The notes below the pieces were generated by a model, which was given only the letters and a program-made list of their open reading frames with translations, was not told the origin of the DNA and did not search any database. 8,806 nt of DNA from CAG-917 sp051883555. GTDB taxonomy: Bacteria > Bacillota > Clostridia > Christensenellales > CAG-917. The DNA is taken from contig JBJETY010000032.1 in assembly GCA_051883555.1 (NCBI GenBank), positions 1 through 8,806 of the forward strand. The letters run 5' to 3'. Positions 1 to 6,649 of the stretch are shown here, piece after piece; position 1 is the stretch's first letter; each line of letters opens with the position of its first letter. Made by a program: the position numbers and the translations under genes.

Positions 1-1
1 C

Positions 2-1360
2 ATATTGATAATCGCAGTAGGGTGCGTTTGTATAAGCTTTTTCTACGCCGATTACGTTTACGTTATAATGTTCGGACTTCTGTACGTAACTATGGCGTTC
101 AGCAATATATGGGGGCAGTTTGCAAGAGGAATCGGCAGAGTCAAAACTTATGCGGCAAGCGGAATTCTTCAGGCTTTGGCTCTTGCACTGTCGACGTATA
201 TCTTTGTTTTTAAACTCAGAATGGGTATTACGGGCTATCTGCTTTCATTGGTTATTGCAAGGGGCTCTGCAACGTTGTGGTTATTCTTCTTCGGCGGCGT
301 GATACAAAATCTGTCTTTAAAAATGGTCGATAAAGGCGTTTTGAAAGACATGCTGAAATATGCGTTGCCGCTTATTCCTAACGGACTGTGCTGGTGGTTC
401 ATGCAGGTCGTAAACCGATACATATTGACGTTTATGTGTTCGGCGTCAATATCGGGATTGTACGTAAGCTCTTTGAAGATAGCTTCGATTATTAATATTT
501 TTTCGACGATTTTCCAACAAGCATGGACAATTTCGGCAGTTAAAACAATAGACGATCACGATAAAGGCAAGTTCAATACAAACGTATTTACTTTCTATTC
601 TTCGTTTTTACAGATTGCGACAAGCGCATTGCTTTTAGTGTTGCAATTGGTTTCCATGTTCTTGCTGCAAGGAGAGTTCTACGAGGTGTGGAGATATTCG
701 GCTCTTGCGATTTTTACCGCCTCGATAAGTTGTTACGCTGCATTTTTCGGAGCGTATTACGGCGCGGCAATGAAAACGAAGATGGTTTTCGTAACGACGT
801 TAATAGGGGCCGTGTTAAACGTTTCGATATGTTTTGCTCTCGTAAAATTTATAGGCATTGAAAGCGCGTTGTATGCCAGTCTTGTAGGATATCTTGGCAT
901 AGTCATAAGCAGAATAATTACTACCAGAAAAATTGCTTTAATTAAATTTAATTGGCTAAAAGAAATTCCGGTATTACTGTTGCTGTTCGGTCAGACTCTG
1001 CTTATCACGTACGGCGCACCTGTTTTGCCGACAGTAGTTTTATACGGCGTGGAAGCTGCAATATTCGTTGCGATATGCCTTATAAGAATTGTCGAACTGA
1101 AAAATGCTTGTATGCTCGGCGCAAACGTCGTTAAGAACATAAAGGCAAACAAAAAAGCTAAATTAGCCGCCGCGGCGGAGTTGCCTTCCGGCAGAGTTAT
1201 CAGCGATGAAGAATATGCCGAAATAATGGCGAAACGAAACGGCGATACAAAAGAAGAAAGCGTATCGGGAGATAGCGTTTCAACCGATGAGGCGGAAAAG
1301 GGCGACGGTGACAATGAGCGTTCAAAGAACGACGATACGGATAAAGGGAATAAGGAATAA
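2..1360 (+). CDS. Polysaccharide flippase, MATE/Wzx (MVF) superfamily, 5'-truncated by window edge
   Basis: The reading frame is open from the first bases and ends at TAA 1358-1360, so the true start lies outside the window; the TTG at position 5 is not a credible start. About 450 residues are visible. They form many hydrophobic segments separated by short basic loops, roughly up to residue 370, as expected for the later transmembrane helices of a 12-14 helix lipid-linked oligosaccharide exporter. Segments such as LKYALPLIPNGLCWWFMQVV and the loop RYILTFMCSASISGLYVSSL closely resemble the mid-region of Wzx/PST flippases (the 'ALPLIPN...W.....DR' type motif). Such proteins flip undecaprenyl-linked sugar units across the membrane for capsule, exopolysaccharide or teichoic-acid assembly. 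The last ~80 residues are unusual: a Lys/Ala-rich stretch, then an acidic, Asp/Glu/Ser/Lys-rich cytosolic-looking tail with no helix-forming hydrophobics. Neighbouring capsule genes are presumably to the left. Family is fairly certain; the substrate is not known. Confidence 0.85.
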   Translation: MLIIAVGCVCISFFYADYVYVIMFGLLYVTMAFSNIWGQFARGIGRVKTYAASGILQALALALSTYIFVFKLRMGITGYLLSLVIARGSATLWLFFFGGVIQNLSLKMVDKGVLKDMLKYALPLIPNGLCWWFMQVVNRYILTFMCSASISGLYVSSLKIASIINIFSTIFQQAWTISAVKTIDDHDKGKFNTNVFTFYSSFLQIATSALLLVLQLVSMFLLQGEFYEVWRYSALAIFTASISCYAAFFGAYYGAAMKTKMVFVTTLIGAVLNVSICFALVKFIGIESALYASLVGYLGIVISRIITTRKIALIKFNWLKEIPVLLLLFGQTLLITYGAPVLPTVVLYGVEAAIFVAICLIRIVELKNACMLGANVVKNIKANKKAKLAAAAELPSGRVISDEEYAEIMAKRNGDTKEESVSGDSVSTDEAEKGDGDNERSKNDDTDKGNKE

Positions 1361-1363
1361 AAC

Positions 1364-1434
1364 AGCCTGTGTATTATCAGATTGTTTAAGCAATTGTTTT
1401 AACGTTTAAGCAAAAAAGATTTACAGGCTTAAAC
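1364..1434. repeat. GTTTAAGC repeat cluster and AGCCTGT inverted repeat after the flippase gene
   Basis: GTTTAAGCAA occurs as a direct repeat at 1384-1393 and 1404-1413. The inverse GCTTAAAC follows at 1427-1434. In addition AGCCTGT (1364-1370) is complementary to ACAGGCT (1423-1429), so the whole 71-bp segment directly after the flippase stop codon can fold into a long stem-loop. No T-tract follows on either strand, so it is not a standard intrinsic terminator; it could be an mRNA 3'-end structure. The function is not known. Confidence 0.5.
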
Positions 1435-1620
1435 AAAAGATTAAAAACAAAATAATTTTAAAATCTGCGCAACGTTTTTACAATGCGTTCTTAGCGACGC
1501 ATGACGGAAAATTATTTTAGAAACAATCGTCGTCATAGACGGGTAGTGAGTTTTTAGACGAGCTAGCAAAAGCGTAAGAGAATATGAAGATAAAAAAGAA
1601 GTTTTAATAGTTACAAGCAA

Positions 1621-1650
1621 AAAACGCACCATAAAAACGGTGCGTTTTAA
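1621..1650 (+). terminator. Intrinsic terminator, 10-bp stem, likely bidirectional
   Basis: AAAACGCACC (1621-1630) pairs with GGTGCGTTTT (1639-1648) around an 8-nt loop. The stem carries an A-tract on the left arm and a T-tract on the right, so it can work in both directions. On the plus strand it would end a flippase transcript with a ~260-nt 3' untranslated region. On the minus strand it could stop read-through from the LRR lipoprotein gene. Confidence 0.8.
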
Positions 1651-2003
1651 TTTATTCGGAAAATTACGAAAAGTAAAATTTATCATAATCGATTCTAATT
1701 AACTTTGCGATTGTTGCAATTCAAACTAGATTTAACCGCTTGAACTTAATTTAATCCGCTTGCGTTGAGTAGTCATTTAAGCCCGTCTGTTAAATTTACT
1801 CGTTGGGCAAACACGTCGTGCAAAGTTATTAATTTATAAGTTTAATTGAATGTGTATTAATTGCTAACTGATTTATATAACGCGTTTAACTATGAGATGT
1901 GCTTAATTATTATGCGTAAATAAGTTATCTACTAAATTACTTTTTTCATATTGTAACGTCGTTTTTTCGTATTAGCAATCTTAAGATAAATTATGCCGAC
2001 ACT

Positions 2004-3917
2004 TTAATTATACTTATATCCCCAAACGGCCGGACAACTACTATAATTCCAATCACTGTCCCAACCTGAAGGTTTTGCCGCCGCTTCTGAATAAATCGTC
2101 AAACTGCTACAACCATAAAACGCACGCTCTCCTATACTTGTTACACCGTCTGGTATCGTTATACTAGTTAAACCGCTACAACCAAAAAACGCATAATCAC
2201 CAATGCTTGTTACACTGTTTGGTATCGTTATGCTTGTTAAGCCGTTACAACCAAAAAACGCATAATCACCAATGCTTGTTACGCTTCCGTCTGTCGGAAT
2301 GACGCTGTTTTTGCATCCTGCGATAAGAGTTTTTGTTGCAGTTTCAATAAGGCAATTTCCGTCGCTGTGATATCTTGTATTTCCGTTTTCAACGGTTATG
2401 TTTGTTAAACCGCTACATTCGCTAAACGCCCATTTCCCTATGCTTGTTACACTGCTTGGTATCGTTATATTAGTTAAACCTTTGCGTTCAAAAAAAGCTT
2501 TATAACCTATGCTCGCTACGCTGCCGTCTGTCGGAATAACGCTGTTATTAAAGCCTGCAACAAGCGTTTTTGTTGCAGTTTCGATAAGGCAATTTCCGCT
2601 GTTATGATATTTAGTATTTCCGCTTTCAACAGTTATGCTTGTTAAACCGCTACAATTTTCAAACGCATATGAACTTATATTTGTTACACTGTCAGGTATG
2701 GCTATGGTTGCTAAATGGATGCAAAATAAAAACGCACCGCCTGCTATCGTTTTTGTGCCGTTTTTTATAGTGACTTCCGTTATACTAGTAGATATAGGTT
2801 TTATAAGGTGATTTCCTAAGTATTTTGCGTTTCCGTATTCTTCATATTGTAAATTGATGCAATCATAAAACGCCCAATAACCTATATTTGTCACACTGTC
2901 CGGTATTGTTATTCTTGTTAAACCGATGCAACCTCTAAATGCTTCATTACCTATACTCATAACACTGTTTGGTATATTTACGCTTGTTAAACCACCGCAA
3001 TTTTCAAATGTACTGTTTCCTATGTTTGTTACCCCTTCACATATTGTTAAATTCGTTAAATTAGTACAGCCTTTTAACGCCTCATTAGGAATTTCTCCTT
3101 TCGTTATGTTTAAACTTTTTATATTTGTTAAAGAAAATTCAGACAAATATTCTGCCGGAGTTGTTATGCTTGTTAAACTGCTACAACACCTAAGGGCATT
3201 AGGGCCAATACTTGTTACCCATTCACTTATTGTTAAATTCGTTAAGTTAGAATAGTCTTTTAACGCCTCATTAGGAATTTCTCCTTTCGTTATGTTTAAA
3301 CTTTTTATATTTGTTAAAGGAAAATTAGGCAAATATTTTGCAGGCGTTATTATGCTTGTTAAACTGCTACAACCGTCAAACGTGCCATCAGCTATTGTTT
3401 TCGTGTCGTTTTTTATAGTAACTTCTGTTATATCGATAGACGTTGCTTTTATAATGTGATTTCCTAAGTATTTTGCATTTCCGTATTCTTCATATTGTAA
3501 ATTTGTACAACCATCAAACGCCTCATATCCAATGCTTGTTATGCCGTCAGGTATCGTTATGCTTGTTAAACTGCTACAACCGCTAAACGCACAAATGCCT
3601 ATGCTCGTTACACTGCTTGGTATCGTTATGCTTGTTAAATCGCAGCAACCGTAAAACGAACGCTCTCCTATACTTGTTACACCGTCAGGAATAACAAGCT
3701 CGGTTGCGCCACCGGCATACGACGTAAGACAACCGCCGCTTACGACCATTCCGTCATACTCGCCGTCGGGCAAGATATACGTGCTTCCTGTACCTCCGTT
3801 ATTTCCCGTTGCCTCACCGTCTTTACTATTAGCTCCGTCATTATTACATGCTGCAAAAACGCAAAGCGAAGCGGCAATAACCATTGTTACAATTAGCAAT
3901 AGAAATTTCCTTCTCAT
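2004..3917 (-). CDS. BspA-like leucine-rich-repeat surface lipoprotein (LRR_5)
   Basis: 637 residues, probably anchored in the outer leaflet of the cytoplasmic membrane. Residues 1-23 form a lipoprotein signal peptide (MRRKF, hydrophobic core, then VFAAC) with the lipid-accepting cysteine at 24; Phe at -3 is slightly atypical. A short Asn/Gly/Asp/Thr-rich linker follows to about residue 46. Residues ~57-605 carry about 17 LRR_5 (BspA/TpLRR) units of the form LTSITIPxxVTSIGxxAFxGC, some degenerate (EIPNEALK, KTIADGTF). The end, with KPSGWDSDWNYSSCPAVWGY, is the cap typical of these proteins in gut Bacillota. BspA-type proteins usually bind host matrix or other bacteria; the ligand here is not known. 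The start at 3917 is supported by GGGAG (minus strand, 3923-3927) five bases upstream and by the signal peptide. The repeat array contains recent DNA-level duplications (63-bp perfect repeat, 237-bp offset repeat). No sortase signal or choline/SLH anchor is present, in keeping with lipid anchoring. Confidence 0.9.
   Translation of the reverse strand: MRRKFLLLIVTMVIAASLCVFAACNNDGANSKDGEATGNNGGTGSTYILPDGEYDGMVVSGGCLTSYAGGATELVIPDGVTSIGERSFYGCCDLTSITIPSSVTSIGICAFSGCSSLTSITIPDGITSIGYEAFDGCTNLQYEEYGNAKYLGNHIIKATSIDITEVTIKNDTKTIADGTFDGCSSLTSIITPAKYLPNFPLTNIKSLNITKGEIPNEALKDYSNLTNLTISEWVTSIGPNALRCCSSLTSITTPAEYLSEFSLTNIKSLNITKGEIPNEALKGCTNLTNLTICEGVTNIGNSTFENCGGLTSVNIPNSVMSIGNEAFRGCIGLTRITIPDSVTNIGYWAFYDCINLQYEEYGNAKYLGNHLIKPISTSITEVTIKNGTKTIAGGAFLFCIHLATIAIPDSVTNISSYAFENCSGLTSITVESGNTKYHNSGNCLIETATKTLVAGFNNSVIPTDGSVASIGYKAFFERKGLTNITIPSSVTSIGKWAFSECSGLTNITVENGNTRYHSDGNCLIETATKTLIAGCKNSVIPTDGSVTSIGDYAFFGCNGLTSITIPNSVTSIGDYAFFGCSGLTSITIPDGVTSIGERAFYGCSSLTIYSEAAAKPSGWDSDWNYSSCPAVWGYKYN
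2281..2655 (-). repeat. Segmental duplication inside the LRR gene, 237-bp offset
   Basis: A block of about 138 bp at 2281-2418 recurs at 2518-2655 with scattered substitutions. At the protein level both copies read GNTxYHxxGNCLIETATKT, then NSVIPTDGSV. The offset of 237 bp is exactly 79 codons, so the repeat keeps frame and adds three LRR-like turns. This is array growth by tandem duplication. Confidence 0.85.
3071..3319 (-). repeat. Perfect 63-bp direct repeat inside the LRR gene (3071-3133 and 3257-3319)
   Basis: The 63 bases at 3071-3133 are identical to those at 3257-3319, an offset of 186 bp or 62 codons. Both encode the segment LTNIKSLNITKGEIPNEALK. Sequence between the copies is diverged, so perfect identity here suggests recent duplication or gene conversion, and a site for in-frame deletion or expansion by recombination. 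Confidence 0.9.
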
Positions 3918-3948
3918 TTGCTCTCCCTTTTTTAATTTAATTTTATAT

Positions 3949-3977
3949 AGTTTAACATTTTGATTTGGTTAAGTCAA
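3949..3977 (-). promoter_or_regulatory. Candidate promoter of the LRR lipoprotein gene
   Basis: On the minus strand TTGACT (3972-3977) is followed by 17 bases and TAAACT (3949-3954). This would give a leader of about 25 nt that includes the GGGAG Shine-Dalgarno sequence at 3923-3927. The -35 box is close to consensus and the -10 box is a 4/6 match. Confidence 0.5.
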
Positions 3978-4030
3978 TTATATGAAAAATCAGTGATGTA
4001 CGGTATCGTTAAAAATCTTCCGTAAATTTC

Positions 4031-4076
4031 TGCGTTAAAATCGTATAGGATTTTAATGCATTTCTTAATCTTTTTT
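4031..4076 (+). terminator. Hairpin with T-rich tail in the LRR/tail-protein intergenic region
   Basis: 4031-4042 pairs with 4049-4060 over 12 positions (one G-U) around a 6-nt loop GTATAG. It is followed by TTTCTTAATCTTTTTT on the plus strand, as in an intrinsic terminator. No plus-strand gene is recognised upstream, since the LRR gene points away. It may stop antisense transcription, or end a short RNA that I cannot otherwise support. The minus-strand reading has no T-tail. Confidence 0.45.
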
Positions 4077-4204
4077 GTTAATGGTTTTAAAATAATTTAA
4101 ACTTTATCAAAATATGAAATAATTTATAAAACGCATAACTATCGACGTCATAAAAAATTGCTTAATTTTATTTCTTGGGAATATCCTATTTTCGGAGGTA
4201 ATTT

Positions 4205-5221
4205 ATGGAATTTATTTTTGATAAACAGCAAAAATGTATTTTATCGGATAAGATATTGGTATTGCCGCAAGGAGAACATATGGTGACCACTCTGCTGTTT
4301 CCGTTAGATATTGACCCTTCGCAAAGCTATAAATGTTGCGTTGAATTTAAACTTGCAGACGGGACACGCTATACCGATTTGCTCGAATATACGAGCGACG
4401 GTTATAAATACGTAATATCCAAAACGATTACGGCAGTCAGTGGCAGAGTTGATTTGCAGTTGGTTTTGTATAACAAAGAGAGTGATGAAATTTATAAAAC
4501 TTTTCCTGTTTGCGGCAAGATAAGAATAAAAGCTTCTGTCAATGCCAATCAGGATTTAACGGGCATTATCGTGCCGAGCGGAAATCTAAGCAATTTGCTT
4601 GACGAAAAGGCCGATAAGGAACAAGTAAACGAAATAGTACAGATGGCAAAAGACGAATTGTTGTTGGTAATGTCTAATTACGTTCCGCTTTCACAAATGG
4701 AGCAAGTTGTTCAGACTTCTTCTCAGAGTTTTTCCGAAACGCAAAAGGATATCGTCAGAACAAATATCGGTGCTATAACGGCTTTGGACGTATATCCGGT
4801 GGGTGCGGTTTACATATCTATGTCAAATGTTTCGCCATCGGAATTGTTCGGCGGAGAATGGGTTAGAATTATGGGCAGATTTTTGCTCGCTGCTACCGAC
4901 ACGACGGAAAGCGATAGCTATGTAGCGGGCGATTATCCTGCATACACCGAACAGGGAGGTACGGTATCTACTGTAGGCGGCGAAGAAAACCATACCTTAA
5001 CTGTCAGTGAAATGCCATCGCATAACCATAAGATAAGGAAAAAGACAAGTCCGGGTGTAATATATACGGGAGAGGTGTTTGCTGCAGAGTCGACTGAATG
5101 GAGCACTGAAGAAGAAATTACGGAGAGTTTAAACGTAGGTATGATTAAAACAGGTAGCGGAGCGGCACATAACAATATGCCGCCATTTATTGCGGTTTAT
5201 ATGTGGCAAAGGGTTAGTTGA
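4205..5221 (+). CDS. Orphan phage-type baseplate/tail protein: BppU-like N-terminus, tail-collar-type C-terminus
   Basis: 338 residues, no signal peptide or membrane segment. Residues 1-~118 look like the beta-rich N-terminal domain of phage baseplate upper proteins (BppU type), starting MEFIFDKQQK and containing YTSDGYKYVISKTITAVSG. Residues ~125-190 are a charged, heptad-like linker with DEKADKEQVNEI and the ETQKDIVRTNIGA motif common in tail-fibre trimers. From residue 197, YPVGAVYISM and LFGGEWVRI, then SHNH (272-275) and HNNMPPF (322-328), are hallmarks of the T4 gp10/gp12-like tail-collar domain, whose histidines coordinate metal in a trimer. The role is probably attachment to a surface receptor as part of a phage tail or tail-like particle. 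The start is set by GGAGG (4194-4198), six bases upstream. A possible promoter is TTGCTT-N18-TATCCT (4158-4187), which would leave the Shine-Dalgarno sequence at the very 5' end. No other phage gene is nearby, and a terminator follows at once, so this is a single-gene unit: prophage remnant or domesticated gene. Confidence 0.8.
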   Translation: MEFIFDKQQKCILSDKILVLPQGEHMVTTLLFPLDIDPSQSYKCCVEFKLADGTRYTDLLEYTSDGYKYVISKTITAVSGRVDLQLVLYNKESDEIYKTFPVCGKIRIKASVNANQDLTGIIVPSGNLSNLLDEKADKEQVNEIVQMAKDELLLVMSNYVPLSQMEQVVQTSSQSFSETQKDIVRTNIGAITALDVYPVGAVYISMSNVSPSELFGGEWVRIMGRFLLAATDTTESDSYVAGDYPAYTEQGGTVSTVGGEENHTLTVSEMPSHNHKIRKKTSPGVIYTGEVFAAESTEWSTEEEITESLNVGMIKTGSGAAHNNMPPFIAVYMWQRVS

Positions 5222-5251
5222 CAGTGATTTTGACATTAAATTATTTTCTTT

Positions 5252-5283
5252 ACGGCAAGCAGAATTGATGCTTGCCGTTTTTC
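5252..5283 (+). terminator. Intrinsic terminator of the tail-protein gene
   Basis: ACGGCAAGC (5252-5260) pairs with GCTTGCCGT (5270-5278) around a 9-nt loop and runs into a T-tract (5278-5282). It lies 30 bases after the tail-protein stop codon and separates that gene from the radical SAM gene. Confidence 0.9.
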
Positions 5284-5330
5284 ATTGTGGAAAATGCAAA
5301 GCAAACAGATGCAAAAGTCAGTTTTTATGT

Positions 5331-5342
5331 TAATATATCGAT
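5331..5342 (+). promoter_or_regulatory. Extended -10-like box directly before the radical SAM start
   Basis: TGT then TAATAT (5331-5336) matches the TGn extended -10 pattern. Only six bases separate it from ATG 5343, so a normal start point would fall on or next to the A of ATG. There is no good -35 box and no Shine-Dalgarno sequence, which fits a leaderless mRNA. Confidence 0.35.
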
Positions 5343-6254
5343 ATGTACAAATATAACGGATTAAGCGAAAATTTAATTTCCGTATTCGGCGAGAAGGTTT
5401 ATAAAATTTCGCTGGACGGCGGCATGACTTGTCCTAACCGTGACGGCAAGTTGTCTTACGGCGGTTGCATATTTTGTTCGGGTGGTGGAAGCGGAGAGTT
5501 TGCAGAGCCCTTTTCAGGGGACGTATACGCACAGATAGAGTGTGCCAAAGAAAAAGTCAAAAACAAGGCGAAAAATAAGTTTATCGCATATTTTCAGAAT
5601 TTTTCCAACACGTACGGCGACCCGCGTTATTTAAAAAGAATTTTTACGGCGGCTATTTCACATCCCGACGTGGTAGCGTTAAGCGTTGCTACTCGTCCCG
5701 ATTGCCTTGGCTGCGAGATTTTAAATTTGCTGAAAGATTTAAATAAAATCAAACCCGTATACGTTGAACTCGGTTTGCAGACGATTCACGATAAAACGGC
5801 AAAGTTCATCAACCGTTGTTACAATCTCGACGTTTACGTAAAAGCTGTCGAAGAATTGAAAAAAATAGGTATAACCGTCGTAACGCATCTGATTTTGGGA
5901 TTGCCGGGAGAGACGGAACAAATGGTTTTAGAATCAGTGCGGTTTGTAGGGAAGTTAACGGACGGCATAAAGTTGCAGAATTTGCAGGTTTTGAAAGGGA
6001 CGGAACTTGAAAGGCTTTATAATTTAGGGCAGGTCGATCTTTTAGAAAAGGAGGAATATATTGACTTGTTGTGCAAATGCGTCAGACTTCTTCCGCCCGA
6101 AGTCGTAATTCACCGCTTAACGGGCGACCCGCCTAAAAGAATTCTTGTCGCCCCTTTATGGTGTGCAAACAAAAAGGATACGCTAAACAGCATTCATAGA
6201 GCGTTTTCTTTGCAAAACGTCGTGCAAGGCGATAAGTTAAACAAGACGAATTAA
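5343..6254 (+). CDS. TIGR01212-family radical SAM protein (YhcC/YtqA-like)
   Basis: 303 residues, the usual length of this family. The start fits the family pattern: a short N-terminus, then LISVFGEKVYKISLDGGMTC. The presumed iron-sulfur ligands are C30, C42 and C45 (TCPNRDG...GGCIFC), the wide C-x11-C-x2-C spacing that this family has in place of the classic CxxxCxxC, followed by GGGSGEFA. Later blocks include FIAYFQNFSNTYG, VALSVATRPDCL, PVYVELGLQTIHDKT and THLILGLPGET, the (beta/alpha) barrel motifs of radical SAM enzymes related to Elp3-like folds. The fold and cofactor are clear, but the physiological substrate of the family is not firmly known to me; tRNA modification has been proposed for related proteins. 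It is cytosolic and apparently monocistronic: a terminator lies before it, and 395 bp separate it from the WYL start I prefer. It lacks a Shine-Dalgarno sequence, and a -10-like box sits six bases before ATG. Confidence 0.92.
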   Translation: MYKYNGLSENLISVFGEKVYKISLDGGMTCPNRDGKLSYGGCIFCSGGGSGEFAEPFSGDVYAQIECAKEKVKNKAKNKFIAYFQNFSNTYGDPRYLKRIFTAAISHPDVVALSVATRPDCLGCEILNLLKDLNKIKPVYVELGLQTIHDKTAKFINRCYNLDVYVKAVEELKKIGITVVTHLILGLPGETEQMVLESVRFVGKLTDGIKLQNLQVLKGTELERLYNLGQVDLLEKEEYIDLLCKCVRLLPPEVVIHRLTGDPPKRILVAPLWCANKKDTLNSIHRAFSLQNVVQGDKLNKTN

Positions 6255-6649
6255 ACTATAAGAATCTTCTTTAAAAATTTAAGCTTTTACGTAGATTTAG
6301 GATTGAAATTTTTGCAGTTAATTTAAAATGTAAAATTGATTTTAATTTCATAAAAATCAGGTAAATACAACTTATATATTTCATAACCAATTGCCTTGTT
6401 TTAGTCGGTATTTAATTTATTATGATTATATGTCGGTAGAAACCGGGCTTTTACATATATTAATATTTACGCGCTATATACTTCCTTATGGATACAAGCG
6501 TACGCATGTTCAAATTTTAAATTATCATATTAAGTTTTGGCGTTTTATTAAGGCAAATTTATTCAACGTATTAATAACTTTAAAGCTGTCCGTTTTTTTG
6601 AACAATTGACTATTTACTTAATTATGATTTGCGTGATAAAATTAAAATT
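6255..6649. other. Intergenic region between radical SAM and WYL genes
   Basis: Very AT-rich. A weak inverted repeat TGATTTT/AAAATCA lies near 6338-6359 but has no T-tail on the plus strand. A plus-strand open frame at 6391-6609 begins with TTG, has no Shine-Dalgarno sequence and has no recognisable motif, so I do not call it a gene. A TTGACT box at 6605-6610 is too far (26 bases) from the -10-like TAAAAT at 6637-6642 to form one standard promoter with it. Otherwise I see nothing. Confidence 0.6.
6634..6649 (+). promoter_or_regulatory. Extended -10-like box directly before the WYL gene
   Basis: TGA then TAAAAT (6637-6642) fits the extended -10 pattern. Seven bases separate it from ATG 6650, placing the likely start point at the start codon. 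The matching -35 position (6614-6619, TTACTT) is weak. No Shine-Dalgarno sequence is present. Confidence 0.35.

Larger units (their letters stand above)
1361..2003. other. 643-bp intergenic region without a credible gene
   Basis: This AT-rich stretch separates the flippase from the 3' end of the LRR lipoprotein gene, so the two genes converge here. It holds a repeat cluster just after the flippase stop (1364-1434), a small 6-bp inverted repeat ATGCGT/ACGCAT (1483-1488 and 1497-1502) and a strong terminator (1621-1648). A 9-bp inverted repeat TAACTTTGC/GCAAAGTTA lies at 1700-1708 and 1820-1828. A near-direct repeat of CCGCTTG occurs around 1737-1766. The open frames present are short, lack Shine-Dalgarno sequences or run through the terminator hairpin. 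From 1830 to 2003 I see nothing beyond AT-rich sequence. Confidence 0.6.

Noticed and set aside
1501..1557. Short plus-strand frame starting ATGACGGAAAATTA, 18 codons, Arg/Asn-rich
   Set aside because: No ribosome site, no recognisable motif and too short to support.
1441..1686. Minus-strand open frame of 81 codons in the intergenic region
   Set aside because: It runs through the strong terminator hairpin at 1621-1648, has no Shine-Dalgarno sequence and a composition typical of AT-rich noncoding DNA.
1550..1701. Plus-strand frame without a start codon containing REYEDKKEVLIVTSKKR, possibly a decayed gene end
   Set aside because: It has no start and includes the terminator hairpin as coding sequence; no recognisable family, so a pseudogene call is not supported.
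5218..5235. Two TTGACA boxes (5218-5223, 5230-5235) as promoter of the radical SAM gene
   Set aside because: No -10 box at suitable spacing, and a strong terminator lies between them and the gene.
6391..6609. 72-codon plus-strand frame between the radical SAM and WYL genes
   Set aside because: TTG start without Shine-Dalgarno sequence, Ile/Leu/Tyr/Phe-rich as expected from AT-rich DNA, no motif.
6629..6649. TTG start for the WYL protein at 6629
   Set aside because: Adds only seven residues before the normal family start, has no ribosome site and overlaps the -10-like box; ATG 6650 preferred, though not proven.
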